Shown piece after piece: positions 8,696-16,967 of a DNA stretch of 32,730 bases. Location of the stretch: assembly GCA_029572815.1 (NCBI GenBank), contig JAKPUQ010000146.1:1-32730 (forward strand). Direction: 5' to 3'. How positions within the stretch are numbered: the first letter of the stretch is position 1; the number at the start of each line of letters is the position of its first letter. Source of the stretch: Bacillota bacterium. Lineage in GTDB: Bacteria > Bacillota > Clostridia > Oscillospirales > Ruminococcaceae. A program made the position numbers and the translations under genes. The notes below the pieces were generated by a model. It worked only from the letters and a program-made list of their open reading frames with translations. It ran no database searches and was not told the origin of the DNA.

Positions 8696-8730
8696 CGTTA
8701 AGATAACAGCCTTCAGCCGTTTATCTTTAC

Positions 8731-11499
8731 TTATTCAAAGCAGATATTGTCTAAGAGCACAGCTGTGTCATAGATAGAGTCGCCAACGTCTGTTACGCTG
8801 AATCTCAGTGAAACAAATGCGCCTGTGCACTCGCTTACGTCAATGTTGACCTTCTTCCAGCCTGTCTCATAGCAGGTGCTGTCGCCGCCGTCGAAGTTGA
8901 TACCGCTTACAGCAGTCCAGCTTGAAGTATTGACGGACTCAAATGATGCCTGAAGGATATTGTTGTCATTTACATCATAGATGTCGGCAGAGAACTTGTC
9001 ATCGTACTTTGAGCCGACGAACTCCATAGGCTCCTCAGATACGAAGTTATAATAGAAGCTGAGTGTCTCTGCACCCTCGGGTATCTTGAAGGTCTGTGAG
9101 AGATAGCTTCCCTCTGTGCCGCCGCTGATATAGACATTCTCACCTGAGCCTACGCCTGTTGTGAGCATAGCCATCTTGCTTCCGTGAACAGGCTCGATAG
9201 GTCCGAGCTGGTTGACGATCCTGGCGTCTCCGCCCTTCTTCCAGCCAAGAATGAACAGATTTGAGAGCGCGTTCCAGATGATCCTCTCGAAATCGCCGTT
9301 TATAAGCTTTCCTGAGTTGAGGATAGCATCTTCATCGCCTGCTAAGATGGGGTATGCCCCGAGAAGTCCATAGAGCTCGGGATCAATGCCGACGCTCTCG
9401 GCGTATTCGATATCGTCGCTGCCGAGAATTTCTATGCAGTCATCATAGGCATCACCTGCTGTGGAACCGTCAAGCATAAGGCTGAAGAAGCTGAGCAGGA
9501 ATTCATCGGAGTAGTCAACAAATACTGAATCGTGGAAGCCGACTACCGCCTCTGCACCTGCGTCGATGAATGCATCAGCCATGCCTGAATCCACTGTATC
9601 GCCTGCGCCGAATGCCTCACAGGAGCAGATGCCCACTACAGACTCATCAAGTCTGTTGCCTGCATAGATATCGCTGAAGAGAGCGGGAAGTACAACATAT
9701 ACCATCTCCTCAGAGTCACCCTCTTCGATAACTACGCCTATCCTCTCGTTGTCAAGATCAAAGGCGTATTCGTCAAGGTTATCATCTGTGACTGTCTCGG
9801 TGGTCACAAGGAGAGAATGTGTTCCGATACCGGGGATAGTAGCATATACGCCGTGCATGAGGAAGTATACTATCTCATTGCCTGAGATCTTTGTCTTGAG
9901 GTCCCTGATAGTGGTGGTAGTATCAAAATCGATATCTGCGCCCTTGCTTCTCAGTGTATCAAGATATGAGTCATACAGCGAAATGGGGAAATCAACGGGA
10001 TCGAGGGCATAGAATACCACTCCGCTGACGCTGCCCTGAGGAACTCCGGAGGCGATAGGTCCGTCAAGAGTCACATTGCTCTCGGGGATACCGGCAGGGT
10101 CTGTATCGTACTTCTTGCCGGGCTTGCTGCCGTTGAGCCTTACCAGACTGAGTATTCCTGAGGGATAAGCAAAGGTAAATACGTTGCTGTCCTCATTATA
10201 GCAGATGCTGTCGGGGTCAATAAGGCTGAAGGGCTTGTTCTCGGTGCCGTTCTCGGCAAGGCTCTCAAGAAGTGCCTGTGTCTGCGCAGCCTTCTCCTCC
10301 ATTGTAAGAGCGTGGAATGCTTCGCTGTCGATAAGGGCTGAGATAGCCTGCTTCACTTCCTTGACGCAAGCCTTCTGATCGTCGGAGAAGCTCTCATAAA
10401 CAGCGACCGAGACCTCATTGGAGACCTTATCCTCGCCGTCAGCAGCAGTCTTTGCCACAAAGGTGAAGTCATACTTTTCAGCGATATCGATGGTCAGCTT
10501 GCAGCTGTATACTCCGTCACCCTGCATATCATCACCGCTTATGCTGTAGTTACCGTCATCAAGCATAGCTGCAGCAACATCACCGCTCTCTGCATCATAA
10601 AGCGATATAGAGGTAACGTCCAGCTCTGTCTGTGCGTAGAAATATACAGTCTTTGTACCTGTTCCCTTGCGGATCTCGGTCTCGCTTGCAGAGAGCACGA
10701 TATCGTCAGAGGGCTGAGGAATGTCATTCTTCTCGGGATCTATGACAACTGAGGTAAGAGCATAATTGCCCACATATGGGGTATAGTCCTCGCCCTTGTC
10801 AGCGACACGTCCCACAAATCCGAAGGTAATGCTTCCGCCTGCGGGGATAGCGTCCTGCCAGTAGGGGCTTGCAACGGTATATCTGCCTTCCTCGTCGATA
10901 CCAACTGTTCTCGCGTCCCAGAGGTCGGTTATCTCAAAGTTGGTATCGAAGGAGAGTGTCCACGCCTCGATGGGAGCGTCGGTGGTGTTGGTCACGGTCA
11001 CCTCGCCGCGCATACCTGTGTTCCACTCATTTGTGTAGACAACGTCAACATCATAGCCCTCGGCAATGTCAACACGCTCGCTGCAAAGCTCAAATCCGGT
11101 CGGTACTGCGATGTCCTCCTCACTGGAGAGGATATAGCCGAAAAATACCGATGAACCGGGAGCTATCTCATAGTTCCAGCTGCTGTTCCTGATGATATAC
11201 TCCGACTCATCACTGCTGTATACCTGTGCGTTCCACATATTCGAGGGGGTGCCTCCCAGGTCATATCTGAGAGCCCAGTTCACGATGGACTCATCGCCTG
11301 TATTTGTCAGTGTTACGCAGATGCTCTGTGCTCCTGTCCATGTCTTTTCAACGGAATATGTCACATCAAAGCCCTCATAGCTGTAGGTGGTGACATCTGC
11401 CGCAGCGCTGGCATAGATAGCGCTTGGTACGAGGGTAGTCATTACAGCTGCCGCAAGAAGACCGCTGGCGGCTCTTCTGATAAATTTGTTTGTTCCCAT
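8731..11499 (-). CDS. Secreted protein: two CBM2-like cellulose-binding domains, shared sensor module, caspase-like (clan CD) domain, jelly-roll end
   Basis: The 922-residue protein starts behind AAAGGAG and has a signal peptide (res 1-33). Two beta-sandwich domains at about 36-128 and 150-245 have the pattern of cellulose-binding CBM2-type modules (VTLTNTGDESIVNWALRYD, WNTGMRGEVTVTN, PIEAWTLSFD). An Ig-like segment (265-370) follows. Residues about 373-456 form a module also present at the end of the anti-sigma factor at 12000-12648 (EEK, LAENGTENKPFSLI, DSI). Residues about 490-690 look like a caspase/CHAT fold: His549-Gly550 in YFLMHG, then Cys625 or Cys627 in GICSCEAFG, and AFIDAGAEAVVGFHDSV, typical after the catalytic Cys in these families. 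The rest (730-922) is a choice-of-anchor-like jelly roll. I infer a secreted cellulose-bound cysteine peptidase; activity is unproven. No dockerin. Confidence 0.78.
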   Translation of the reverse strand: MGTNKFIRRAASGLLAAAVMTTLVPSAIYASAAADVTTYSYEGFDVTYSVEKTWTGAQSICVTLTNTGDESIVNWALRYDLGGTPSNMWNAQVYSSDESEYIIRNSSWNYEIAPGSSVFFGYILSSEEDIAVPTGFELCSERVDIAEGYDVDVVYTNEWNTGMRGEVTVTNTTDAPIEAWTLSFDTNFEITDLWDARTVGIDEEGRYTVASPYWQDAIPAGGSITFGFVGRVADKGEDYTPYVGNYALTSVVIDPEKNDIPQPSDDIVLSASETEIRKGTGTKTVYFYAQTELDVTSISLYDAESGDVAAAMLDDGNYSISGDDMQGDGVYSCKLTIDIAEKYDFTFVAKTAADGEDKVSNEVSVAVYESFSDDQKACVKEVKQAISALIDSEAFHALTMEEKAAQTQALLESLAENGTENKPFSLIDPDSICYNEDSNVFTFAYPSGILSLVRLNGSKPGKKYDTDPAGIPESNVTLDGPIASGVPQGSVSGVVFYALDPVDFPISLYDSYLDTLRSKGADIDFDTTTTIRDLKTKISGNEIVYFLMHGVYATIPGIGTHSLLVTTETVTDDNLDEYAFDLDNERIGVVIEEGDSEEMVYVVLPALFSDIYAGNRLDESVVGICSCEAFGAGDTVDSGMADAFIDAGAEAVVGFHDSVFVDYSDEFLLSFFSLMLDGSTAGDAYDDCIEILGSDDIEYAESVGIDPELYGLLGAYPILAGDEDAILNSGKLINGDFERIIWNALSNLFILGWKKGGDARIVNQLGPIEPVHGSKMAMLTTGVGSGENVYISGGTEGSYLSQTFKIPEGAETLSFYYNFVSEEPMEFVGSKYDDKFSADIYDVNDNNILQASFESVNTSSWTAVSGINFDGGDSTCYETGWKKVNIDVSECTGAFVSLRFSVTDVGDSIYDTAVLLDNICFE

Positions 11500-11811
11500 T
11501 TTTACTCCTTTGTTTAGTCAGTGTTTTGATAAGATAAATAAAATAAAGCGGCTGTACAAATAATGCAGCTCCCCTCACAGAAAGCGTCAGAGCACGAAAA
11601 ACGAACAAATATATACGGATATAAATCAAAAAGCCGCAGTATCCCGGACCATTTCAGGTCAGCAATACCACAGCCGCAAATCAGAATAACAAACGCCTCG
11701 TCCTGCGTTATTTATCACGCTCCTTTTAGTAAAATAATGATATCGTTATACTTAGTGTAATTCTTGCTGCGATGATTTCTGATACTGGCGGTACATTTTT
11801 TATAAAGCGCT
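11500..11811 (-). other. Long 5' leader of the cellulose-binding caspase-like gene
   Basis: The consensus promoter at 11818-11846 predicts a transcript start near 11811, leaving about 310 bases before the ATG at 11499. The leader has a second AAAAGGAGC ribosome-binding-like site near 11722-11730, followed by GTGATAAATAAC, which would give only a 19-codon peptide. No riboswitch class is recognisable by eye. Confidence 0.4.
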
Positions 11812-11817
11812 GATTTC

Positions 11818-11846
11818 ATTATATATGGTCGATTTCTCCTTGTCAA
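11818..11846 (-). promoter_or_regulatory. Consensus sigma-A promoter of the cellulose-binding caspase-like gene
   Basis: Minus strand: perfect TTGACA at 11846-11841, a 17-base spacer, perfect TATAAT at 11823-11818. It lies between the terminator of the second sigma operon and the gene, so the gene can be transcribed without the ECF factor. Confidence 0.85.
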
Positions 11847-11941
11847 CACCTGCCGCGACAAAACGTCATATCGCACAAGCAGAGCCAGTCTGACAAGTGT
11901 CAGATTATACAATCATAACAAAATTGTTGCCTTTATCTGAC

Positions 11942-11976
11942 AAAAAAAGCGCGCAAAGTCACATAGGCTCTGCGCG
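11942..11976 (-). terminator. Terminator of the second sigma/anti-sigma operon
   Basis: Minus strand: CGCGCAGAG (11976-11968), loop, CTTTGCGCG (11958-11950) with one G-T pair, then a run of seven T (11948-11942). It lies about 25 bases beyond the anti-sigma stop. Confidence 0.85.
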
Positions 11977-11999
11977 TAAACTGAAAAAGGAGCAATGGT

Positions 12000-12648
12000 T
12001 CAATAGCGTTTCTCACTGTTCTCTGAAAGGTTTATCAGTGCAATGTTTCCGTTTGCGTATCTGTATGAAATAACTGCTTTGTCTGCTGAAACTGTTATAC
12101 TGTCCTTTTGTATCAGACTGTAGGGAGCATTTTCCGTTCCGCTCTCTGCAAGCTCCTCAAGGCGGCTGCAAAGGCTCTCCAGCTTTTCTTCGGTGGTCAT
12201 TGCTCTGAATCCCTCTGTCTTCATAAGCTCCGACACCGCACGGCTGACCTCCTTCATCTCGGAAACGCTTCCTGTGTGTCCTGTATCCTGCTTTATCAAT
12301 TCCTTCTCCTTTATATCATCATCGCGGCTTAGGGTAGTATCCACTCCGCCTTCAGCTTCGTATTCTGCTGCATCTTTATCCTTTGATCCTGAACCGCCAA
12401 GGCTGTATTTCCGTCCCGTCACCTCAGATGCAACTGCTTCCCGGCGTACCACCTGTCTTTCGCTCATGCCGAGAGTACGGTATCCCAGTACTCCCCCCCG
12501 CGGAGACCGCCGCCAGCAGGCAGGCTGCCGCAAGACACGGTCTCCAGACAGGCTTTCTTCTGATACTGAATTTCCTTTCGGGTGACGCCTCCTCAATGAG
12601 GTCGTCGCTAATTTCGCTGAACATCTCCAGCATATCCATCTCTTTCAT
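12000..12648 (-). CDS. Membrane anti-sigma factor whose ectodomain matches the neighbouring secreted protein (frameshifted at 12493-12499)
   Basis: The frames 12648-12424 and 12596-12000 are parts of one protein of about 215 residues. Removing one base from the seven-base G run (plus-strand C7 at 12493-12499) joins CLLAAVSAGG to VLGYRTLGMSERQVV. The joined protein has a cytoplasmic N-terminus (MDMLEMFSEISDDLIEEA, as in the first anti-sigma factor), one membrane helix (about 37-57), a charged linker, and a C-terminal module of about 80 residues. That module (about 12020-12267) aligns with residues 373-456 of the protein at 8731-11499: GTENAPYSLI against GTENKPFSLI, AMTTEEK against ALTMEEK, DSI in both. 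The ATG overlaps the sigma stop codon (ATGA). By analogy with RsgI proteins, the ectodomain may recognise the same substrate or partner as the secreted protein. That role is inferred. Confidence 0.75.
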
Positions 12649-13200
12649 ATCCCCGCCCCCTCCTTTTCAAGGTATTTTTTCAGTAATTTCCTTGTTTTCT
12701 TCAATATGGAGGCAACCTTGTACTCTTTTATGCCGCAGTCCTCTGCGATGTCCGATACCGTGCACATATACCAGTACCGCCGCAGGAACACCACCCGCTC
12801 AGTCTCGGGGGAGGGTGCGCAGAAATCTCTCCGCAAGATCTCTCAGCTCCAGCTTCTCTGTTATGCCCGAAGTACTGTCGGGGATACAGTCCCTGAGCTC
12901 CTCAAGAGCGATCTTTACGAAGTCGCCGCCGCGCTTTGCGGCATTTTTCTTCTTGTACATATTCAACGCGGAATTCCTTACCAGCCTTGCGATGTAAGCC
13001 TTGAGATTTTCGGGCTTTTCAGGCGGTATGGTATCCCATAGCCTGAGATATGTATCATTCAGGCATTCCTCCGAGTCCTCATTGTCATGGAGTATACCAT
13101 AGACGATAGTATTGCAGTATGCGCCGTATTTGCTGCGGGTCTCGGCAATAGCGTCTTCCGAGCGACGGAAATAGAGTTCGATTATTTCCTGATCTTCCAT
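12645..13200 (-). CDS. ECF-type sigma factor, second copy (frameshifted at 12807-12811)
   Basis: Two frames, 13200-12799 and 12836-12645, form one ECF sigma factor of about 184 residues. Region 2 is in the first (EDSEECLNDTYLRLWDTIP, LKAYIARLVRNSALNMYK). Region 4 is in the second (VVFLRRYWYMCTVSDIAEDCGIKEYKVASILKKTRK). The break is at a run of five C (plus-strand G5 at 12807-12811); six C would give FLRTLPPETERVVFLRRYWY. The start at 13200 has AAGGAGG upstream. The operon has only the sigma and anti-sigma genes and ends in a terminator at 11942-11976. Upstream, GTCTATAT at about 13220-13227 resembles the -10 before the first sigma operon, but no matching -35 at 16 bases is clear. Confidence 0.85.
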
Positions 13201-13365
13201 TGCTCTGCCTCCTTCACTTATATAGACAATTTTTTAGTGTGATAAAAGTTGATCCAAATGTGAATTTTTTGTAAATCTTATACTGAGTCTGTGAAAACGG
13301 AGCTGTTGTTATAATTATACCATAACTCCCTGCAATTGCAAGCCCCTTCACACCTCTTTCCCGCC

Positions 13366-13394
13366 TTGCAATTCGGCGGAAGCAGTGTTATAAT
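13366..13394 (+). promoter_or_regulatory. Sigma-A promoter of recQ
   Basis: TTGCAA at 13366-13371, a 17-base spacer, TATAAT at 13389-13394. A start near 13401 leaves a leader of about 33 bases before the inferred recQ start at 13434. Confidence 0.75.
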
Positions 13395-13433
13395 AATATA
13401 AATATCAGCTTAACAAGAGAAGGAGCGGGCAGA

Positions 13434-15284
13434 ATAGACAAGCTTTCCGTACTAAAAGAATACTTCGGTCACAGGGCGTTCCGCAGCGGTCAGGAGGAGC
13501 TTATCGACCATATACTCGGCGGCTGCGACGTGCTGGGCATCATGCCCACGGGAGCGGGAAAGTCCCTGTGCTATCAGGTGCCTGCCCTTATGCTGAGGGG
13601 TGTCACCATAGTCATATCCCCCCTTATCTCTCTTATGAAGGACCAGGTAAGCGCTCTCACCACAGCAGGAGTCAGCGCCGCCTGTATCAACAGCTCCCTC
13701 ACTCAGGAGGAGTACGCAGAGACCATGTACCGCGCCTGCCGCGGCGAATACAAGCTCATCTACATAGCGCCCGAGCGCCTTGGCACCCGTGAGATAGGCA
13801 GCCTTGCGTCATCGGTGGAAATATCTATGGTCACCATCGACGAGGCGCACTGCGTTTCACAGTGGGGACAGGATTTCCGCCCCAGCTATATGCATATCTC
13901 AGAGTTTATCGGCAATCTTCCCCGCCGCCTCATAGTCAGCGCCTTTACGGCAACTGCCACGGATACGGTCAGGGAGGATATAGTCCGCCTTCTGGGGTTG
14001 CGTGAGCCCTTTACGCTGGTGACGGGCTTCGACCGCCCAAATCTCTATTTTGCTGTAAAAAAACCGCAGAACAAGTACAGCGAGCTCCGCAGCCTCATCA
14101 GTGATATGGAGGACAAATGCGGTATAGTTTACTGTCTCTCGCGGAAAAGCGTGGAGGAGGTCTGCGAAAAGCTTTGCAGCGACGGCTTCTCCGCCACAAG
14201 ATACCACGCAGGGCTATCCGACAGGGAAAGACGCGAAAATCAGGAGGACTTCATCTACGACCGCAAGCGGATAATGGTGGCGACCAACGCCTTCGGCATG
14301 GGCATCGACAAGTCCGATGTGTCCTTCGTTATCCACTACAATATGCCCAAGAACATCGAGAGCTACTATCAGGAGGCAGGCCGCGCAGGACGTGACGGCA
14401 GCCCCGCAAAGTGCATACTGCTGTACGGTCCATCGGACGTGCGTACCAATGACTTCATGATAGAGCGGAGCCGCGACGAGAACACCGAGCTCTCCGACGA
14501 GGAAAAGGAGATAATGCTTGAAAGGGACAAGGAGCGGCTGAAGGAAATGACCTTCTACTCCACCGCCACAAGCTGTCTCAGGGAGTTCATGCTGCGGTAT
14601 TTCGGTGAAAAAGCTCCCTCATACTGCGGAAACTGCTCCTGCTGTATCGACGGCTTCGAGGAGGCGGACATAACCGTGGACGCCCAGAAGATAGTCTCCT
14701 GCGTGTTCAGGGTAAAGCAGAAGGGCAGATACTTCGGCAAGGGCATGATAGTTGACATACTCAGGGGCAGCGAGAACGAAAGGCTGCTCTCTCTGGGCTT
14801 TGACAAGCTCTCCACCTACGGCATCATGAGCGATACTCCCGCAAGGCGTATCCGCGCAGAGCTGGACCACCTTGCAGCCGAAGGCTATCTGGGCTTCAGC
14901 GACGGAGAATACCCCGTGGCGGAGCTCACCGCCCTATCCGCAAGGATACTGAAGGAGCGTATCCCCGTCACAATGAAGCTCCCCATAGAAAAAACAGAGA
15001 AAAAGAAGAAAAGGGACAGCGGTCTCTCTCAGGACGAGACCCTGTTTGCAAAGCTCAGGCAGCTCCGCAGCAGGCTGGCTCAGGAGGCAAGAGTGCCTGC
15101 GTATATAGTTTTCACCGACGCCGCCTTGCAGGATATGTGCAGGGTGCTCCCCACCACCGCCGAGGAATTCCTGACGGTCTCGGGTGTGGGAAGGCGCAAG
15201 GCTGAAAAGTACGGCGAGGACTTCTGTGCTCTCATAAGGGAGCACCTCAGAAGCGAAAATGACCACCAGGGAGGTACATCATGA
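13434..15284 (+). CDS. recQ: ATP-dependent DNA helicase RecQ (apparent ATA start)
   Basis: RecQ is a 3'-5' helicase acting in recombination and repair. The protein has Walker A PTGAGKS, the DEAH box TIDEAHCVSQWGQDFRPSY, helicase C motifs (GIVYCLSRKSVEEV, ATNAFGMGIDKSDV, QEAGRAGRDG), a zinc-binding RQC part (YCGNCSCC) and a C-terminal HRDC domain (about the last 75 residues). The first standard start in frame is GTG 13530, which would cut into the conserved N-terminus. Upstream, the same frame reads DKLSVLKEYFGHRAFRSGQ, a normal RecQ beginning. It opens at an ATA (13434) placed 8 bases after AGGAG (13421-13425). No ATG, GTG or TTG is available there, so the ATA is either a rare start or a mutated ATG. 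The stop overlaps the next gene by 4 bases. Confidence 0.92.
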   Translation: MDKLSVLKEYFGHRAFRSGQEELIDHILGGCDVLGIMPTGAGKSLCYQVPALMLRGVTIVISPLISLMKDQVSALTTAGVSAACINSSLTQEEYAETMYRACRGEYKLIYIAPERLGTREIGSLASSVEISMVTIDEAHCVSQWGQDFRPSYMHISEFIGNLPRRLIVSAFTATATDTVREDIVRLLGLREPFTLVTGFDRPNLYFAVKKPQNKYSELRSLISDMEDKCGIVYCLSRKSVEEVCEKLCSDGFSATRYHAGLSDRERRENQEDFIYDRKRIMVATNAFGMGIDKSDVSFVIHYNMPKNIESYYQEAGRAGRDGSPAKCILLYGPSDVRTNDFMIERSRDENTELSDEEKEIMLERDKERLKEMTFYSTATSCLREFMLRYFGEKAPSYCGNCSCCIDGFEEADITVDAQKIVSCVFRVKQKGRYFGKGMIVDILRGSENERLLSLGFDKLSTYGIMSDTPARRIRAELDHLAAEGYLGFSDGEYPVAELTALSARILKERIPVTMKLPIEKTEKKKKRDSGLSQDETLFAKLRQLRSRLAQEARVPAYIVFTDAALQDMCRVLPTTAEEFLTVSGVGRRKAEKYGEDFCALIREHLRSENDHQGGTS

Positions 15285-15970
15285 AGAAAATACTTACCGC
15301 CGAGGACGACAGGGAGATAAACCGCCTTATCTGCGAATATCTCTCCTCTCAGGGCTATGAGACCATCCCGGCAATGAACGGACTTGACGCAGTGCGCATG
15401 GTCCGCGAGCAGGAAGACATCTCCCTGCTGATACTTGACATCATGCTCCCCTACCAGAGCGGCGACATGGTGCTCCAGAAAATACGGGAGTTTTCGGATA
15501 TCCCCGTCATAATCGTTTCCGCCAAGAGCGAGACCCGCTCAAAGATAGACCTTATCCGCATGGGCGCCGACGATTACCTTGCCAAGCCCTTCGACCTGGA
15601 CGAGCTCCTTGTCCGCGTTGAGGCTGTGCTGAGAAGGTATGACAGCGTTGGCAGCCGTAAACAGGAAGCAGAGCTGCTCACCTGCAAGAACCTGACCCTT
15701 GACATCACGGCAGGTACGGCAACGGTCTGCGGCAGTGTCATGTCCCTGACGAGCAAGGAATTCGCCATACTGGAGCTTATGCTGAAAAGTCCCCGGAAGC
15801 TGTGGTCCAAGGCAAATCTCTTTGAGAGCGTGTGGGGAGAGTCCTACATAAGCGACGACAAGACCGTTAAGGTGCACATGAGCAATATCCGCCAGAAACT
15901 GAAAAAGCTTGACCCCGGCACCGAGTACATCGAGACCGTCTGGGGCATGGGATACCGCCTCGTAACTTGA
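15281..15970 (+). CDS. OmpR/PhoB-family response regulator
   Basis: The 229-residue protein has a receiver domain with the acidic pair Asp9/Asp10, phospho-acceptor Asp53 (LLILDIMLPYQSG), Ser80 and Lys102 (YLAKPFD), followed by a winged-helix DNA-binding domain at about 130-229 (LTSKEFAILELML, VKVHMSNIRQKL, ETVWGMGYRL). Its partner is most likely the kinase at 17728-18624. The start overlaps the recQ stop (ATGA) and has GGGAGG upstream, so it is translationally coupled to recQ. The direct repeats at 15978-16009 are probably its binding site, placing the ABC transporter genes under its control. Confidence 0.95.
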   Translation: MKKILTAEDDREINRLICEYLSSQGYETIPAMNGLDAVRMVREQEDISLLILDIMLPYQSGDMVLQKIREFSDIPVIIVSAKSETRSKIDLIRMGADDYLAKPFDLDELLVRVEAVLRRYDSVGSRKQEAELLTCKNLTLDITAGTATVCGSVMSLTSKEFAILELMLKSPRKLWSKANLFESVWGESYISDDKTVKVHMSNIRQKLKKLDPGTEYIETVWGMGYRLVT

Positions 15971-15977
15971 CACTTTC

Positions 15978-16021
15978 TTTACCTTTGGCTTTACCTTTTC
16001 TGAACCTTTCCATGTTAGAAT
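15978..16021 (+). promoter_or_regulatory. Direct-repeat operator and promoter before the ABC transporter
   Basis: ACCTTT recurs at 15981, 15993 and 16004, spaced 12 and 11 bases, the helical-turn spacing at which OmpR-type regulators bind. The first two share the longer word TTTACCTTT. A -10-like TAGAAT follows at 16016-16021 with no proper -35, as expected for an activator-dependent promoter. A TTGACA at 15967-15972 lacks a matched -10. Confidence 0.6.
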
Positions 16022-16052
16022 AAGGTCAGTGAAAACGAAAGGAGGCGGCGCT

Positions 16053-16967
16053 ATGGGCAATAGCGTTATAACAATGACCAATATCACCAAGCGCTTCAAA
16101 AAAGCCGAGGTGGTTAAGAATTTCAGCCTTGATGTAAAAAAGGGCAGCATTACGGGACTCATAGGTCCCAACGGTGCAGGAAAGACCACCATCACGAAGA
16201 TACTTGCGGGACTTATGTTCCAGACCTCGGGAGAGCTGAGCTTCTACGGCAGCCGCGATGACCTGGACATGAACCGCAGACGCATGAGCTTCATGATAGA
16301 GGCTCCCATTGTAGACTACAACATGACCGCATATGAGAACCTCAACTATGTGCGCTATGTAAGGGGCTATCCCGACAAAAAGCGCATTGACGAGGTGCTG
16401 GACATCGTTGATCTGAAGGACACAGGCAAGAAGAAGGCACTCAAGTTCTCTCTCGGCATGAGACAGCGACTGGGCATCGCAATGGCTCTCCTCACAAAGC
16501 CCGAGGTGCTGGTGCTGGACGAGCCGGTCAACGGTCTTGACCCAGAGGGCATAGTAGAGGTAAGACATATACTGCAAAAGCTTTCGGAGGATCAGGGCGT
16601 CACCATACTCATATCAAGCCATCTGCTGTCCGAGCTTTCGGAGCTCTGCACGGACTTCTCAATAATCAATAAGGGACAGCTGGTGGAAAATCTCAGTATT
16701 GAGCAGCTTCACGACAGGTGCCGCAGTCATATAGTGCTGAGGACAAACAACACCGAAAAGACCGCAGCCGTGCTTGAGGATAAGCTTTCCATCGGCAGCT
16801 ACAAGGTGCTCCAGAGCGGAGACATCGAGATATATGAGCAGCTTGACGCGGTTGAGCGTATTTCCAGGACCGTTACCGACAGTGGCTGCATAATCACCAA
16901 GCTTTACGAATCGGGACAGTCCCTTGAGGACTATTATCTTGAAAAGGTAGGTGGCAGTCATGAGTAA
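16053..16967 (+). CDS. ABC transporter ATP-binding protein (BcrA/lantibiotic-immunity type)
   Basis: The 304-residue cytoplasmic ATPase has Walker A GPNGAGKTT at 38-46, the signature SLGMRQRLG, Walker B VLVLDEPVNGLDP and the switch His in ISSHLLSE. A C-terminal regulatory part of about 80 residues follows. It is of the single-domain exporter type that pairs with 6-helix ABC-2 permeases in bacitracin or lantibiotic resistance. The start at 16053 is chosen because GGAGG lies 7-8 bases upstream; an earlier in-frame ATG at 16029 has none. The gene overlaps the permease start at 16960 by 8 bases. Confidence 0.92.
   Translation: MGNSVITMTNITKRFKKAEVVKNFSLDVKKGSITGLIGPNGAGKTTITKILAGLMFQTSGELSFYGSRDDLDMNRRRMSFMIEAPIVDYNMTAYENLNYVRYVRGYPDKKRIDEVLDIVDLKDTGKKKALKFSLGMRQRLGIAMALLTKPEVLVLDEPVNGLDPEGIVEVRHILQKLSEDQGVTILISSHLLSELSELCTDFSIINKGQLVENLSIEQLHDRCRSHIVLRTNNTEKTAAVLEDKLSIGSYKVLQSGDIEIYEQLDAVERISRTVTDSGCIITKLYESGQSLEDYYLEKVGGSHE

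Noticed and set aside
11518..11715. A Cys-rich frame of about 66 codons on the minus strand in the leader of the caspase-like gene
   Set aside because: It has no standard start codon and opens directly after two stop codons; its composition looks random. Only the leader itself is reported.
3157..13227. The same ECF promoter motif before the second sigma operon
   Set aside because: A GTCTATAT-like -10 is present at about 13220-13227, but no TGARAK-like -35 lies 16 bases upstream, so I do not call it.
13530..15284. recQ starting at GTG 13530
   Set aside because: The 32 codons upstream encode the conserved RecQ N-terminus, and the ribosome binding site and promoter fit 13434 instead.
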